A DNA stretch of 6,695 nucleotides from Paracoccaceae bacterium. GTDB lineage: Bacteria; Pseudomonadota; Alphaproteobacteria; Rhodobacterales; Rhodobacteraceae. The notes beneath the pieces were generated by a model. That model had not been told where the DNA came from, made no database searches, and saw only the letters and a list, made by a program, of their open reading frames with translations. Below are positions 1 to 6,289 of this stretch, piece after piece; position 1 is the stretch's first letter; every line of letters starts with the position of its first letter. The translations under genes were made by a program, and so were the position numbers. Location of the stretch: NCBI GenBank assembly GCA_007128865.1, contig SKWP01000242.1:1-6695 (forward strand). The letters are read 5' to 3'.

Positions 1-1
1 C

Positions 2-1105
2 CTGTGCATCGATCCGCGCCAGTATGACGAGCACGAGCTCGAACTGATCACCCGCCGCTTTACCTATGAACTGGCCAAGCGCGACCTGATCCATCCGGCC
101 CAGAACGTGCCCGCCCCGGACATGGGCACTTCCGAGCGCGAAATGGCCTGGATCGCCGACCAGTACGCGCGGATGAACACCACCGACATCAACGCCCGCG
201 CCTGTGTGACGGGCAAGCCGCTCAATTCCGGCGGCATTTCGGGCCGGGTCGAGGCAACCGGGCGCGGGGTCCAGTTTGCGCTGAGGGAATTCTTCCGCAA
301 CCCCGAGGATGTCGCAAAGGCCGGATTGTCAGGGACTCTGGACGGCAAGCGCGTGATCGTTCAGGGGCTTGGCAATGTCGGCTATCACGCGGCCAAGTTC
401 CTGTCCGAGGAAGACGGCTGCCGGATCGTCGGCATCATCGAACGCGATGGCGGTCTGGTCTCGGAAGCCGGGCTCGACGTGGAAGCGGTGCGCGACTGGA
501 TCACCCGGCACGGCGGCGTGTCCGGCTGCCCGGTCGGCGAATACGTGGAGGACGGCAAGGCGCTGCTCGAAGCCGCCTGCGACATCCTCATTCCCGCAGC
601 GCTGGAGGGGGTGATCAACCTTTCCAATGCCGAACGCATTGCCGCACCGCTGATCATCGAGGCCGCGAACGGCCCGATCACCTTCGGTGCCGACGAGGTT
701 CTGCGCCGCAAGGGAACGGTCATCATCCCCGACCTTTACGCCAATGCCGGGGGCGTGACGGTGTCCTATTTCGAATGGGTCAAGAACCTGTCGCACATCC
801 GCTTTGGCCGCATGCAGCGCCGCAACGAGGAAGCCCATGCCATGCTGCTGGTGTCAGAGCTTGAACGGCTCTCGGCCGACAGGCAACTGGGCTGGGAACT
901 GTCGCCGGATTTCAAGAAGCGTTACCTGCGCGGCGCGGGCGAACTGGAACTGGTGCGCTCGGGGCTCGATGACACCATGCGCAGTGCTTACCAGTCGATC
1001 CGCGAGGTCTGGCACGGGCGCGAGGATGTCGAGGATCTGCGCACCGCTGCCTTCATCGTCGCGATCAACCGCGTCGCGGCAAGCTATCGCGCCAAGGGGT
1101 TGTGA
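2..1105 (+). CDS. Glu/Leu/Phe/Val (glutamate) dehydrogenase, C-terminal part, 5' truncated
   Basis: The reading frame is open from base 2 to the TGA at 1103-1105, giving 367 residues; the true start lies left of the window. Compared with a usual bacterial length of about 420-480 aa, roughly the first 100 residues are missing, including the lysines that bind the substrate carboxylates. The PAPD motif with the catalytic Asp is at residue 40, followed by MGTSEREMAW. A Rossmann nucleotide-binding domain begins near residue 118 with the GLGNVG loop (122-127). An acidic residue at the end of the second strand (IIERDGG, Glu147) suggests NAD rather than NADP, which is inference. The late block NAGGVTVSYFEW is typical of the family. 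The enzyme interconverts an amino acid (most likely glutamate) and its 2-oxo acid with release or uptake of ammonium, in the cytosol. A leucine or valine dehydrogenase is less likely, since those are shorter (about 350-370 aa in full) and lack this extended C-terminus. Confidence 0.93.
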   Translation: MCIDPRQYDEHELELITRRFTYELAKRDLIHPAQNVPAPDMGTSEREMAWIADQYARMNTTDINARACVTGKPLNSGGISGRVEATGRGVQFALREFFRNPEDVAKAGLSGTLDGKRVIVQGLGNVGYHAAKFLSEEDGCRIVGIIERDGGLVSEAGLDVEAVRDWITRHGGVSGCPVGEYVEDGKALLEAACDILIPAALEGVINLSNAERIAAPLIIEAANGPITFGADEVLRRKGTVIIPDLYANAGGVTVSYFEWVKNLSHIRFGRMQRRNEEAHAMLLVSELERLSADRQLGWELSPDFKKRYLRGAGELELVRSGLDDTMRSAYQSIREVWHGREDVEDLRTAAFIVAINRVAASYRAKGL

Positions 1106-1110
1106 CGCGA

Positions 1111-1136
1111 ACGGCCCCCGGCTGTCCGGAGGCCGT
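1111..1136. terminator. Hairpin between convergent genes (candidate bidirectional terminator)
   Basis: ACGGCC (1111-1116) pairs with GGCCGT (1131-1136). Inside, after one mismatch, CCGG (1118-1121) pairs with CCGG (1126-1129) around a CTGT tetraloop. The structure sits in the 37-nt gap between the stop of the dehydrogenase and the stop of the isomerase, where a shared terminator is expected. There is no T-run on either side, so if it terminates it is not a canonical intrinsic terminator. Confidence 0.5.
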
Positions 1137-1142
1137 CGCTGC

Positions 1143-1643
1143 TCAGTCGGCGGCCACCCGCACGCTGATCATCCGGTCGGGGTTTGCCGGCGGTTCGCCG
1201 CGCGCGATGGCATCGACATGCTCCATGCCCGATATGACCCGGCCATAGACGGTGTATTGCCCGTTCAGGAAGTGGTTGTCGGAAAAGTTGATGAAGAACT
1301 GGCTGTTGGCGCTGTCGGGGTTCGCGGTGCGCGCCGCCCCGAGCGTGCCGCGGTCATGCGGGATGCGGCTGAACTCGGCCGGCAGATCGGGCAGATCCGA
1401 CCCGCCGGTACCGGCGCGGCCAAGGTTGCCGCCATCGGCCTTGCCGTGCTGCACATCGCCGGTCTGGGCCATGAACCCCTCGATCACCCGGTGAAAGACG
1501 ACACCGTCATAGGCGCCGGAACGGGCAAGTTCCTTCATCCGGGCGGTGTGCTGCGGCGCCACGCCGTGCAGCAGTTCGATCACGACGGTGCCATCCTTGA
1601 GTTCCATGAGGATGGTGTTTTCGGGGTCTTTGACTTCGGCCAT
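1143..1643 (-). CDS. Cyclophilin-type peptidyl-prolyl cis-trans isomerase, cytosolic
   Basis: This 166-aa protein is a single cyclophilin domain that catalyses cis-trans isomerisation of Xaa-Pro bonds during protein folding. The family core is intact: FHRVIEGFMAQTGD (residues 50-63) carries the catalytic Arg52 and the active-site Phe57 and Gln60, and SANSQFFINF (111-120) is followed by the HFLNGQYTVYG loop (124-134). The tryptophan and histidine of human CypA are Phe and Tyr here, which fits bacterial PpiB-like enzymes. There is no signal peptide, so the protein should be cytosolic. I chose the ATG at 1643: it gives the normal length, and AGGGAG lies 6 nt upstream (1650-1655). The frame stays open to 2006, but that extension would run into yebC and has no family similarity. 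The gene is convergent with the dehydrogenase and divergent from yebC. Confidence 0.93.
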   Translation of the reverse strand: MAEVKDPENTILMELKDGTVVIELLHGVAPQHTARMKELARSGAYDGVVFHRVIEGFMAQTGDVQHGKADGGNLGRAGTGGSDLPDLPAEFSRIPHDRGTLGAARTANPDSANSQFFINFSDNHFLNGQYTVYGRVISGMEHVDAIARGEPPANPDRMISVRVAAD

Positions 1644-1671
1644 GAGGCGCTCCCTGACTTGATGCGCGGGC

Positions 1672-1699
1672 ACTATAGGAGGCCGCGCAGCGGTGCGAA
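1672..1699 (-). promoter_or_regulatory. Candidate sigma70-type promoter of the isomerase gene
   Basis: Read on the minus strand, TTCGCA (1694-1699, 4 of 6 matches to the -35 consensus), a 16-nt spacer and TATAGT (1672-1677, 5 of 6 matches to the -10) lie upstream of the isomerase. The predicted start near 1665 would leave a leader of about 22 nt that contains the AGGGAG ribosome site. The call rests on pattern matching only. Confidence 0.4.
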
Positions 1700-1771
1700 A
1701 GGCCCGCAGGCCGGGCGCGGTGGCAGGCTGGCGCATCCGTGACCGGAGTTGCCGCGGCATCCCGCGCAGGC

Positions 1772-1801
1772 TTGCGCCGTCGCCCCGCGCTGACCTATAG
1801 C
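1772..1801 (+). promoter_or_regulatory. yebC: Candidate promoter of yebC
   Basis: TTGCGC (1772-1777) and TATAGC (1796-1801) are 18 nt apart. Both are partial matches to the sigma70 consensus: 3 of 6 at the -35, 4 of 6 at the -10. They sit about 35 nt upstream of the yebC ATG, which would give a short leader. The -35 is weak, so a promoter in this 193-nt divergent gap is likely but its exact position is not certain. Confidence 0.33.
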
Positions 1802-1836
1802 ATTGCCGACCGAGAAAACCCGAGCGGGAGAGCGCA

Positions 1837-2577
1837 ATGGCCGGCCATTCCAAATGGGCCAACATCCAGCATCGCAAGGGCCGCCAGGACGCGGCCCGGT
1901 CCAAGCTGTTTTCCAAACTGTCCAAGGAAATCACCGTCGCGGCCAAGATGGGCGATCCGGACCCGGACAAGAACCCCCGCCTGCGCCTTGCCGTCAAGGA
2001 AGCCAAGGCGGTTTCCGTGCCGAAGGATGTGATCGAACGCGCGATCCGGAAATCCCAGGGCGGCGATGCGGACAGCTACGAGGAAATCCGCTATGAGGGC
2101 TACGGCCCGGGCGGTGTGGCGATCATCGTCGAGGCGATGACCGACAACCGCAACCGCACCGCCTCGAACGTGCGTTCCACCTTTGGCAAGCACGGCGGCA
2201 ACCTGGGCGAGACCGGTTCGGTCGGCTTCATGTTCGAGCGCAAGGGCCAGATCGTCTATCCCGCCGATGCCGGCAGCGCCGAGGCCTTGCTGGAGGCCGC
2301 GATCGAGGCCGGCGCCGAGGACGTGGAATCGGGCGAGGATGGCCACACCGTCTGGTGCGAGGCAACGGAACTGGCCGCCGTGGCCGGCGCGCTCGAGCCG
2401 GCGCTGGGCGAATCGCAATCAACCCGCCTGGTCTGGAAACCCGCCACCACGACCCCGCTGGACCTCGAAGGCGCGCAGAAGCTGATGCGGCTGATCGATG
2501 CGCTGGAAGACGACGACGATGTGCAGACCGTCACTGCGAATTTCGAGATCTCCGACGAGGTGATGGAGCAGCTCTGA
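1837..2577 (+). CDS. yebC: YebC/TACO1 family protein (translation/transcription factor)
   Basis: This 246-aa protein matches the usual YebC length of about 240-250 aa. The family signature [14 protein letters not shown] opens the protein and is followed by the basic N-terminal domain (to about residue 80), which contains [12 protein letters not shown] and the PKDVIERAI block. The central domain has [19 protein letters not shown] and the [14 protein letters not shown] block, and the C-terminal domain ends with a typical acidic tail (DALEDDDD then [11 protein letters not shown]). Family members have been described as DNA-binding regulators, and more recently as ribosome-associated factors that relieve stalling at proline-rich stretches, as mitochondrial TACO1 assists COX1 translation. 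The ATG at 1837 has GGGAG 6 nt upstream (1826-1830). In many bacteria yebC precedes ruvC; here a transporter gene follows instead. Confidence 0.97.
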   Translation: MAGHSKWANIQHRKGRQDAARSKLFSKLSKEITVAAKMGDPDPDKNPRLRLAVKEAKAVSVPKDVIERAIRKSQGGDADSYEEIRYEGYGPGGVAIIVEAMTDNRNRTASNVRSTFGKHGGNLGETGSVGFMFERKGQIVYPADAGSAEALLEAAIEAGAEDVESGEDGHTVWCEATELAAVAGALEPALGESQSTRLVWKPATTTPLDLEGAQKLMRLIDALEDDDDVQTVTANFEISDEVMEQL

Positions 2578-2614
2578 CAGGCAGGCCGCGGCTCTTGCAC
2601 CTGCCCGGCAGCGG

Positions 2615-3547
2615 GTGTCTAACCGCCGCATGAGAAACCCGCAAACCCCTGAACCCACAGCCCGCCCTCTGGTGGGGGCGGCGTGGATGCTGTTGACCGG
2701 CCTGCTGTTTGTCGGGGTCAATGCCGGGGTCAAGCTGGTCGGCGATGGCGTGCCGGCGGTGCAGTCGGCGTTCCTGCGCTATTTTCTGGGGCTGGTCTTC
2801 TTTCTGCCCATCCTGACGTCCTTGCTGCGGCCGGCCCTGAGTGCGCAGATCTGGGCCTTGCTCGGCGTGCGCAGCCTTGTCCACGCCCTGGGCGTTGCCT
2901 TCTGGTTCTACGCGATGACGCAACTGCCTTTGATCGAGGTTACCGCGATGGGTTACCTCGGCCCGATCTTCATCACCGTCGGCGCGGCCCTGTTTCTGGG
3001 TGAACGGCTTCGCGCACGCCGGATTGTTGCGATTGTCGCGGGGCTTGTGGGCGCCTGGGTGATCCTGCGGCCGGGATTTCGGGAAATCTCCGGCGGTCAT
3101 CTGGCGATGCTGGTCAATGTCGTGGCCTTTTCGGCCTCCTATCTGATCGCCAAGCGGCTTTCCGGCGCGCTGCCTGCGGCTGTGACGGTGGCCTATCTTT
3201 CGGTCGGGGTGGCCATCGCGCTGGCACCGATGGCGCTTGCGGTCTGGGTTCCGCCGACCCCATGGCAGTTGTTTCTGCTGTTCATGGTCGCGGCCTTTGC
3301 CACCGCGGGTCACTATACAATGACGCTTGCCTTTGCCGCGGCACCGATCAGCGTGACCCAGCCGGTGACATTCCTGCAACTGGTCTGGGCAACGTTGCTG
3401 GGACTGATGATGTTTGCCGAACCGATCGACCCCTGGGTTCTGGCCGGTGGTGCCATCATCATCGCTGCGGTCAGCTTCATCAGCCTGCGCGAGGCGCAGT
3501 TGCGTCGCCGCTCGCTCACGCCGCCGGCGGATGCCACGAAGATGTGA
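2615..3547 (+). CDS. DMT superfamily (EamA) transporter, ten membrane helices
   Basis: This is a 310-aa integral inner-membrane protein with two EamA repeats of five helices each. Hydrophobic segments lie near residues 19-42, 49-69, 79-101, 107-128, 136-151, 162-180, 188-212, 217-240, 247-268 and 274-291. The end of helix 4 with its following loop (GYLGPIF, then ALFLGERL) and the equivalent part of repeat two (QPVTFLQLVWATLLG, then FAEP) are typical of EamA proteins. The family exports or imports small metabolites such as amino acids or nucleotide derivatives; the substrate cannot be read from this sequence. The start is uncertain: GTG at 2615 (used here) or ATG at 2630, five codons later, and neither has a strong ribosome site. 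The gene starts 37 nt after yebC with no clear promoter, so cotranscription is plausible. The C-terminus is short, basic and cytosolic. Confidence 0.9.
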   Translation: MSNRRMRNPQTPEPTARPLVGAAWMLLTGLLFVGVNAGVKLVGDGVPAVQSAFLRYFLGLVFFLPILTSLLRPALSAQIWALLGVRSLVHALGVAFWFYAMTQLPLIEVTAMGYLGPIFITVGAALFLGERLRARRIVAIVAGLVGAWVILRPGFREISGGHLAMLVNVVAFSASYLIAKRLSGALPAAVTVAYLSVGVAIALAPMALAVWVPPTPWQLFLLFMVAAFATAGHYTMTLAFAAAPISVTQPVTFLQLVWATLLGLMMFAEPIDPWVLAGGAIIIAAVSFISLREAQLRRRSLTPPADATKM

Positions 3548-3564
3548 CGCCGGTTTCCGGCGTC
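3546..3564. terminator. Hairpin overlapping the transporter stop codon
   Basis: GACGCCGG (3546-3553) and CCGGCGTC (3557-3564) form a perfect 8-bp stem with a TTT loop. The first two bases of the stem are the GA of the TGA stop. It sits between the convergent transporter and NTF2-like genes and could end transcription from either side, though no T-run follows on either strand. A second, weaker 5-bp hairpin (GCGCC 3585-3589, GGCGC 3595-3599) lies further on in the same gap. Confidence 0.5.
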
Positions 3565-3642
3565 GCCCGCCATCGCGATCGAAAGCGCCGGCATGGCGCC
3601 ACTGGCCGGTGATTGGAGCGGGAAGAATGCATCACGCGGAAA

Positions 3643-4035
3643 TCAGGCGTCGATCGGCTCGGGCATGACCGATGAATGGTGTTCCCGGATCTTCCATCCA
3701 TCGGCCCGACGCTGGTAGACAAAGCTGAAGCGGGCGGGCACCGTGACCCGCTTTCCGCCGCTGGTCAGTTCGAAGACATAGATGCCGCAGTGGCATGCAA
3801 CATCCTCGCACAGCAACCGGATGGCCGACTCGCGGACGGTTCCTTGCGGGGATGCGGTCAGGAATTCGGCAAAATATTCGCGTATCCCGTCTGGCGTTGT
3901 TCGTACCTGGTTGGACATGGTCGGCAGAAGCACCGCATCTTCGGCATAGAGCGCGGCCACCCTGGCCGGATCTCCGCTGTTCAGGGCCGAATTCCATTCA
4001 TCAAACAGCGCCGCAATCTCTGAGGTGTCTGACAT
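3643..4035 (-). CDS. NTF2/SnoaL-like small protein (DUF4440 / SgcJ-EcaC / CaMKII association-domain type)
   Basis: This 130-aa protein consists of a single NTF2-like cone-fold domain. The N-terminal helix carries the pattern FDEWNSALNSGDPARVAALY, followed by AEDAVLLPTMS and DGIREYFAEF (49-58), and the domain closes with FSFVYQR and WKIREHHSSVMPE (114-126). The final HHSS.MPE block resembles proteins annotated as SgcJ/EcaC family oxidoreductases and the association domain of CaM kinase II. Family members are diverse (enzymes, binding proteins, oligomerisation modules), and I cannot assign a substrate or reaction. There is no signal peptide. ATG at 4035 is preferred, with AGG 7 nt upstream; a GTG at 4041 in the same frame would add two residues. 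The gene is 122 nt downstream of rnhA, with an inverted repeat between them, so it may be transcribed separately. By eye it is less GC-rich than its neighbours. Confidence 0.82.
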   Translation of the reverse strand: MSDTSEIAALFDEWNSALNSGDPARVAALYAEDAVLLPTMSNQVRTTPDGIREYFAEFLTASPQGTVRESAIRLLCEDVACHCGIYVFELTSGGKRVTVPARFSFVYQRRADGWKIREHHSSVMPEPIDA

Positions 4036-4095
4036 CTTCACGCCTGCGATCCTGATCAGGGAAAGTCTCCCTTAGCCGGCATGGCGCAGCCGGGC

Positions 4096-4122
4096 AACCG
4101 GCCGTGACCGTAACGGCTGGTT
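4096..4122. terminator. Inverted repeat downstream of rnhA (candidate terminator)
   Basis: AACCGGCCGT (4096-4105) and ACGGCTGGTT (4113-4122) can pair over 10 positions around a 7-nt loop, with one imperfect position (G-T on the plus strand, A-C on the minus strand). It lies 36 nt beyond the rnhA stop, in the gap before the NTF2-like gene, so it could end or attenuate the ispH-DUF3429-rnhA transcript. No T-run follows on the minus strand. Confidence 0.35.
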
Positions 4123-4157
4123 CTTGCCGATGGATCGCGCGGGTTGGCAGGGGCTGG

Positions 4158-4610
4158 TCAGGGCCGAAAGGGTGCCATGCCGGCGCGCGCCAGCGCATCG
4201 GCGCGTTCATTCTCGGGATGGCCATCATGTCCGCGCACCCATTGCCAGTTCACGTCATGCCGCGCGCGCGCCGCATCGAGGCGCTGCCACAGGTCTGCAT
4301 TCTTGACCGGTTTCCTGGCAGCGGTTTTCCAGCCGTTGCGTTTCCAGCCCGCCAGCCATCCGGTGATGCCGTCCTTGACATAGGCGCTGTCGGTCACGAC
4401 GGTGACTGACGACGGTCGCGAAAGCGTCTCGAGCGCCATGATTGCGGCCATGAGTTCCATGCGGTTGTTGGTGGTCAGTGCCTCGCCGCCGCAGAGTTCA
4501 CGCTCGCGCAGCAGCCTGTCGCCGTCTCGGGCCTGAAACAGCACCCCCCAGCCACCGGGACCGGGGTTGCCGCTGCAGGCCCCGTCGGTAAAGGCGAAAA
4601 CTTCGGTCAC
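4158..4610 (-). CDS. rnhA: Ribonuclease HI
   Basis: This 150-aa cytosolic endonuclease cuts the RNA strand of RNA-DNA hybrids and so removes R-loops and replication primers. All catalytic positions are present: Asp9 (in [16 protein letters not shown]), Glu52 (in [10 protein letters not shown]), Asp74 (in VVTDSAYV), His128 (in [12 protein letters not shown]) and Asp138 (in ERADALA). The Trp/Lys-rich substrate-binding segment known as the basic protrusion is present ([11 protein letters not shown], 85-95). Length matches the family (about 145-160 aa). The start is GTG at 4610, which puts the catalytic Asp at position 9 as in relatives. The gene lies 114 nt downstream of the DUF3429 gene on the same strand; the gap holds a large inverted repeat. 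Confidence 0.97.
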   Translation of the reverse strand: MTEVFAFTDGACSGNPGPGGWGVLFQARDGDRLLRERELCGGEALTTNNRMELMAAIMALETLSRPSSVTVVTDSAYVKDGITGWLAGWKRNGWKTAARKPVKNADLWQRLDAARARHDVNWQWVRGHDGHPENERADALARAGMAPFRP

Positions 4611-4617
4611 AGCAGCG

Positions 4618-4621
4618 CCCT
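4618..4621 (-). promoter_or_regulatory. rnhA: Ribosome binding site supporting the GTG start of rnhA
   Basis: Read on the minus strand, AGGG lies 7 nt upstream of the GTG at 4610. No ATG in this frame gives a complete enzyme, so this site decides the start. Confidence 0.55.
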
Positions 4622-4652
4622 GCCGCTTTGGTGCACCGCATGGCGGCGGGCG

Positions 4653-4724
4653 TCCGGCGACTGGCCCTGCGGCCGAAGCGGCATGCAGCGTTTGCCAGGG
4701 TTTCCCGCGGAACAGAGCGCCGGA
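4653..4724. repeat. Nested inverted repeat in the DUF3429-rnhA gap
   Basis: Four pairs of arms nest in order on the plus strand. TCCGGCG (4653-4659) pairs with CGCCGGA (4718-4724), CTGGC (4661-4665) with GCCAG (4694-4698), CTGC (4667-4670) with GCAG (4685-4688), and GCCG (4672-4675) with CGGC (4679-4682) around an AAG loop. The left arms are separated by single bases only. The right arms are separated by 2, 5 and 19 bases. The outer arm touches the DUF3429 stop codon, and the structure ends 42 nt before the rnhA start. No T-run follows on the minus strand. It could be an mRNA processing or stabilising element, or partly chance in GC-rich DNA. Confidence 0.45.
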
Positions 4725-5177
4725 TCAGACATAGAAACCCGCGACCAGACAGGGCACCACCACAACGGTCAATCCCAGTCGCAGCCGCATCCACCACCGC
4801 GGGGTCATCCCCCAGGCCGACAGTTGATGATCGGCTGCCAGAAGCGCGACAAAACCCACGATCAGCGCCGAAAGCGCTGCATCCTGGCCACCGCCGACCA
4901 TGAAGAACGCCCACAGCGCCGGCAGCACCGACAGCACATAGCCACCCCAGGCATCGGGGTCGCGGGCCCGTGCGGCAAATCCCCAGAGGACGCCGGACAT
5001 GAAGCACAGGATCACCGTTCCATAGGCGATCAGGCACGGAACGCCGGTGAGCCGCTGGCCAAGCAGTTGCTGCCCGGTGCTTGCCAGTGACGGCGATATT
5101 GCGCTTGCTGCCCCCCACAGGAACGGCAGCAGGCCGGCAAGGCCAAGGAACAGGGCAGGGCGCGGGATCGTGTTCAT
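4725..5177 (-). CDS. DUF3429 family integral membrane protein
   Basis: This 150-aa hydrophobic protein has about five predicted membrane helices, near residues 8-27, 46-68, 78-96, 100-115 and 131-149. The opening (IPRPALFLGLAGLLPFLWGA) and the later features (YGTVILCFMSGVLWGF, SVLPALWAFFM, then RWWMRLRLGLT) are those of the DUF3429 family of small inner-membrane proteins, whose function I do not know. I chose the ATG at 5177 because the family pattern begins right after it. An in-frame ATG at 5204 would add nine residues (MLAKPVLPA) of no obvious family similarity. Neither start has a recognisable ribosome site; the upstream sequence is pyrimidine-rich on the coding strand. The gene follows ispH by 49 nt on the same strand and precedes rnhA, so it probably shares the ispH transcript. 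Confidence 0.85.
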   Translation of the reverse strand: MNTIPRPALFLGLAGLLPFLWGAASAISPSLASTGQQLLGQRLTGVPCLIAYGTVILCFMSGVLWGFAARARDPDAWGGYVLSVLPALWAFFMVGGGQDAALSALIVGFVALLAADHQLSAWGMTPRWWMRLRLGLTVVVVPCLVAGFYV

Positions 5178-5226
5178 GGCCGGAAGGACGGGCTTGGCGA
5201 GCATCGGGGCAGGGGGCGGGAAGGCT

Positions 5227-6177
5227 TCATGCCGGTTCGCGCAGCACGCGCGGTACCTTGAACTCCACCCGTTCGACGGCCGTTTCGACAAGTTCGCGGG
5301 TGACGTCATAGCGGTCCGCAAAGGCGGCGATGACTTCCTCGACCAGTTCCTCGGGGGCGCTGGCGCCGGCCGTCACACCGACATGGCGCGCGCCATCGAG
5401 CGCCCGCCAGTCGATATCGGCGGCGCGCTGGACAAGCTGGGCATAGCCGCAACCGGCCGCCTGCCCGACCTCGACCAGCCGCCGCGAGTTCGAGGAATTC
5501 GGCGCCCCGATCACCAGCAGCGCGTCGATGCGCGGTGCGATTGCCTTGACGGCTGCCTGCCGGTTGGTGGTGGCATAGCAGATGTCTTCCTTGTGTGGGC
5601 CGACGATGGCCGGAAAGCGCGCCTGCAAGGCGGCGACGATTGCCGCGGTGTCATCGACCGAAAGCGTTGTCTGGGTGACGAAGGCCAGCCTTTCGGGGTT
5701 GCGCACCGCGAGCGCGGCGACATCCTCGACCGTTTCGACCAGCAGCACCTCGCCCGGCGGCAACTGGCCCATGGTCCCTTCGGTTTCCGGATGACCGGCA
5801 TGGCCGATCATCACCAGTTGCAGGCCGTTTTCATGGTGGCGCGCGGCCTCCATATGAACCTTGGTCACCAGCGGGCAGGTGGCATCGACCGCCAGCATGT
5901 TGCGGCGCGCAGCCTCGGCCGGTACCGCCTTGGGCACGCCATGGGCCGAAAACACCACCGGCCGGTCATCGGGGCATTCTTCGAGCTCGTCGACAAACAC
6001 GGCGCCCTTGGCGCGCAGCCCGTCGACGACATAGCGGTTATGCACGATCTCGTGGCGCACATAGACAGGCGCGCCCCATTTTTCCAACGCCAGCTCGACA
6101 ATCCTGATCGCCCGATCCACTCCCGCGCAGAATCCGCGCGGCGCGGCGAGATGAAGGGTCAGCGGCGGTTTTTTCAC
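5227..6177 (-). CDS. ispH: 4-hydroxy-3-methylbut-2-enyl diphosphate reductase (IspH/LytB)
   Basis: This 316-aa enzyme catalyses the last step of the MEP isoprenoid pathway, reducing HMBPP to IPP and DMAPP with a [4Fe-4S] cluster in the cytosol. The three cluster cysteines are Cys17 ([11 protein letters not shown]), Cys101 ([11 protein letters not shown]) and Cys200 ([10 protein letters not shown]). Substrate-binding residues are also intact: His46, His79 (FSAHGV), His129 and Glu131 (GHAGHPE), Thr170 (TQTTLSVDD), and Ser228 and Asn230 (NSSNS), with GASAP near the C-terminus. The normal length is about 310-320 aa. I chose GTG at 6177 since it is followed within a few residues by the PRGFCAG block; the frame is open to 6315, but that would add residues unlike the family and overlap the divergent cytochrome gene. 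It appears to lead a cluster with DUF3429 and rnhA. Confidence 0.97.
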   Translation of the reverse strand: MKKPPLTLHLAAPRGFCAGVDRAIRIVELALEKWGAPVYVRHEIVHNRYVVDGLRAKGAVFVDELEECPDDRPVVFSAHGVPKAVPAEAARRNMLAVDATCPLVTKVHMEAARHHENGLQLVMIGHAGHPETEGTMGQLPPGEVLLVETVEDVAALAVRNPERLAFVTQTTLSVDDTAAIVAALQARFPAIVGPHKEDICYATTNRQAAVKAIAPRIDALLVIGAPNSSNSRRLVEVGQAAGCGYAQLVQRAADIDWRALDGARHVGVTAGASAPEELVEEVIAAFADRYDVTRELVETAVERVEFKVPRVLREPA

Positions 6178-6183
6178 GGCGGG

Positions 6184-6187
6184 CCTC
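6184..6187 (-). promoter_or_regulatory. ispH: Ribosome binding site supporting the GTG start of ispH
   Basis: Read on the minus strand, GAGG lies 6 nt upstream of the GTG at 6177. This supports that start over the longer open frame. I could not pick a convincing promoter for ispH in the 112-nt divergent gap. Confidence 0.6.
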
Positions 6188-6233
6188 GCTGGCAGTCGCA
6201 GGGTCGGGGAAAACCTAACCCGCGAGCCGCGGC

Positions 6234-6262
6234 TTGACCAGCGGCGCCGTGATGCCCACAAT
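6234..6262 (+). promoter_or_regulatory. Candidate sigma70-type promoter of the cytochrome c gene
   Basis: TTGACC (6234-6239, 5 of 6 matches to the -35 consensus), a 17-nt spacer and CACAAT (6257-6262, 4 of 6 matches to the -10) lie in the ispH-cytochrome gap. The predicted start near 6269 would leave a leader of about 20 nt before the GTG at 6290. This is the best-looking promoter in the window, by pattern only. Confidence 0.45.
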
Positions 6263-6289
6263 CCCGACCGGAAACCGCGGGTCGAGACA

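Noticed and set aside
804..1742. A 312-codon plus-strand frame across the end of the dehydrogenase and the isomerase
   Set aside because: It is a frame shadow of the dehydrogenase at its start and antisense to the isomerase after that, with no family similarity.
1644..2006. N-terminal extension of the isomerase frame to 2006
   Set aside because: It would overlap yebC by 170 nt. The extra residues have no cyclophilin character, and a good ribosome site precedes the ATG at 1643.
2580..2605. GGCAGG (2580-2585) and CCTGCC (2600-2605) as a terminator after yebC
   Set aside because: The stem has only 6 bp with a 14-nt loop and no T-run. Such pairs are common by chance in DNA this GC-rich.
2531..3379. 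A 282-codon minus-strand frame opposite the transporter
   Set aside because: It is very rich in Arg, Gln, His, Asp and Gly, which is the usual antisense product of a GC-rich membrane-protein gene, with no recognisable domain.
4058..4072. AGGGA/TCCCT hairpin upstream of the NTF2-like gene as a regulatory leader
   Set aside because: A 5-bp stem with a 5-nt loop is too weak to support a regulatory call by itself.
4498..5118. A 206-codon minus-strand frame spanning the DUF3429-rnhA gap
   Set aside because: It lies in the wrong frame of both real genes and is rich in Arg, Ala, Gly and Cys. The intergenic part shows an inverted repeat rather than a plausible coding pattern.
5047..6237. A 396-codon open frame on the plus strand opposite ispH
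   Set aside because: It is the antisense shadow of ispH and the DUF3429 gene. Its translation is low-complexity (rich in Arg, Gly, Asp and His), has no domain I recognise, and conflicts with two clear genes.
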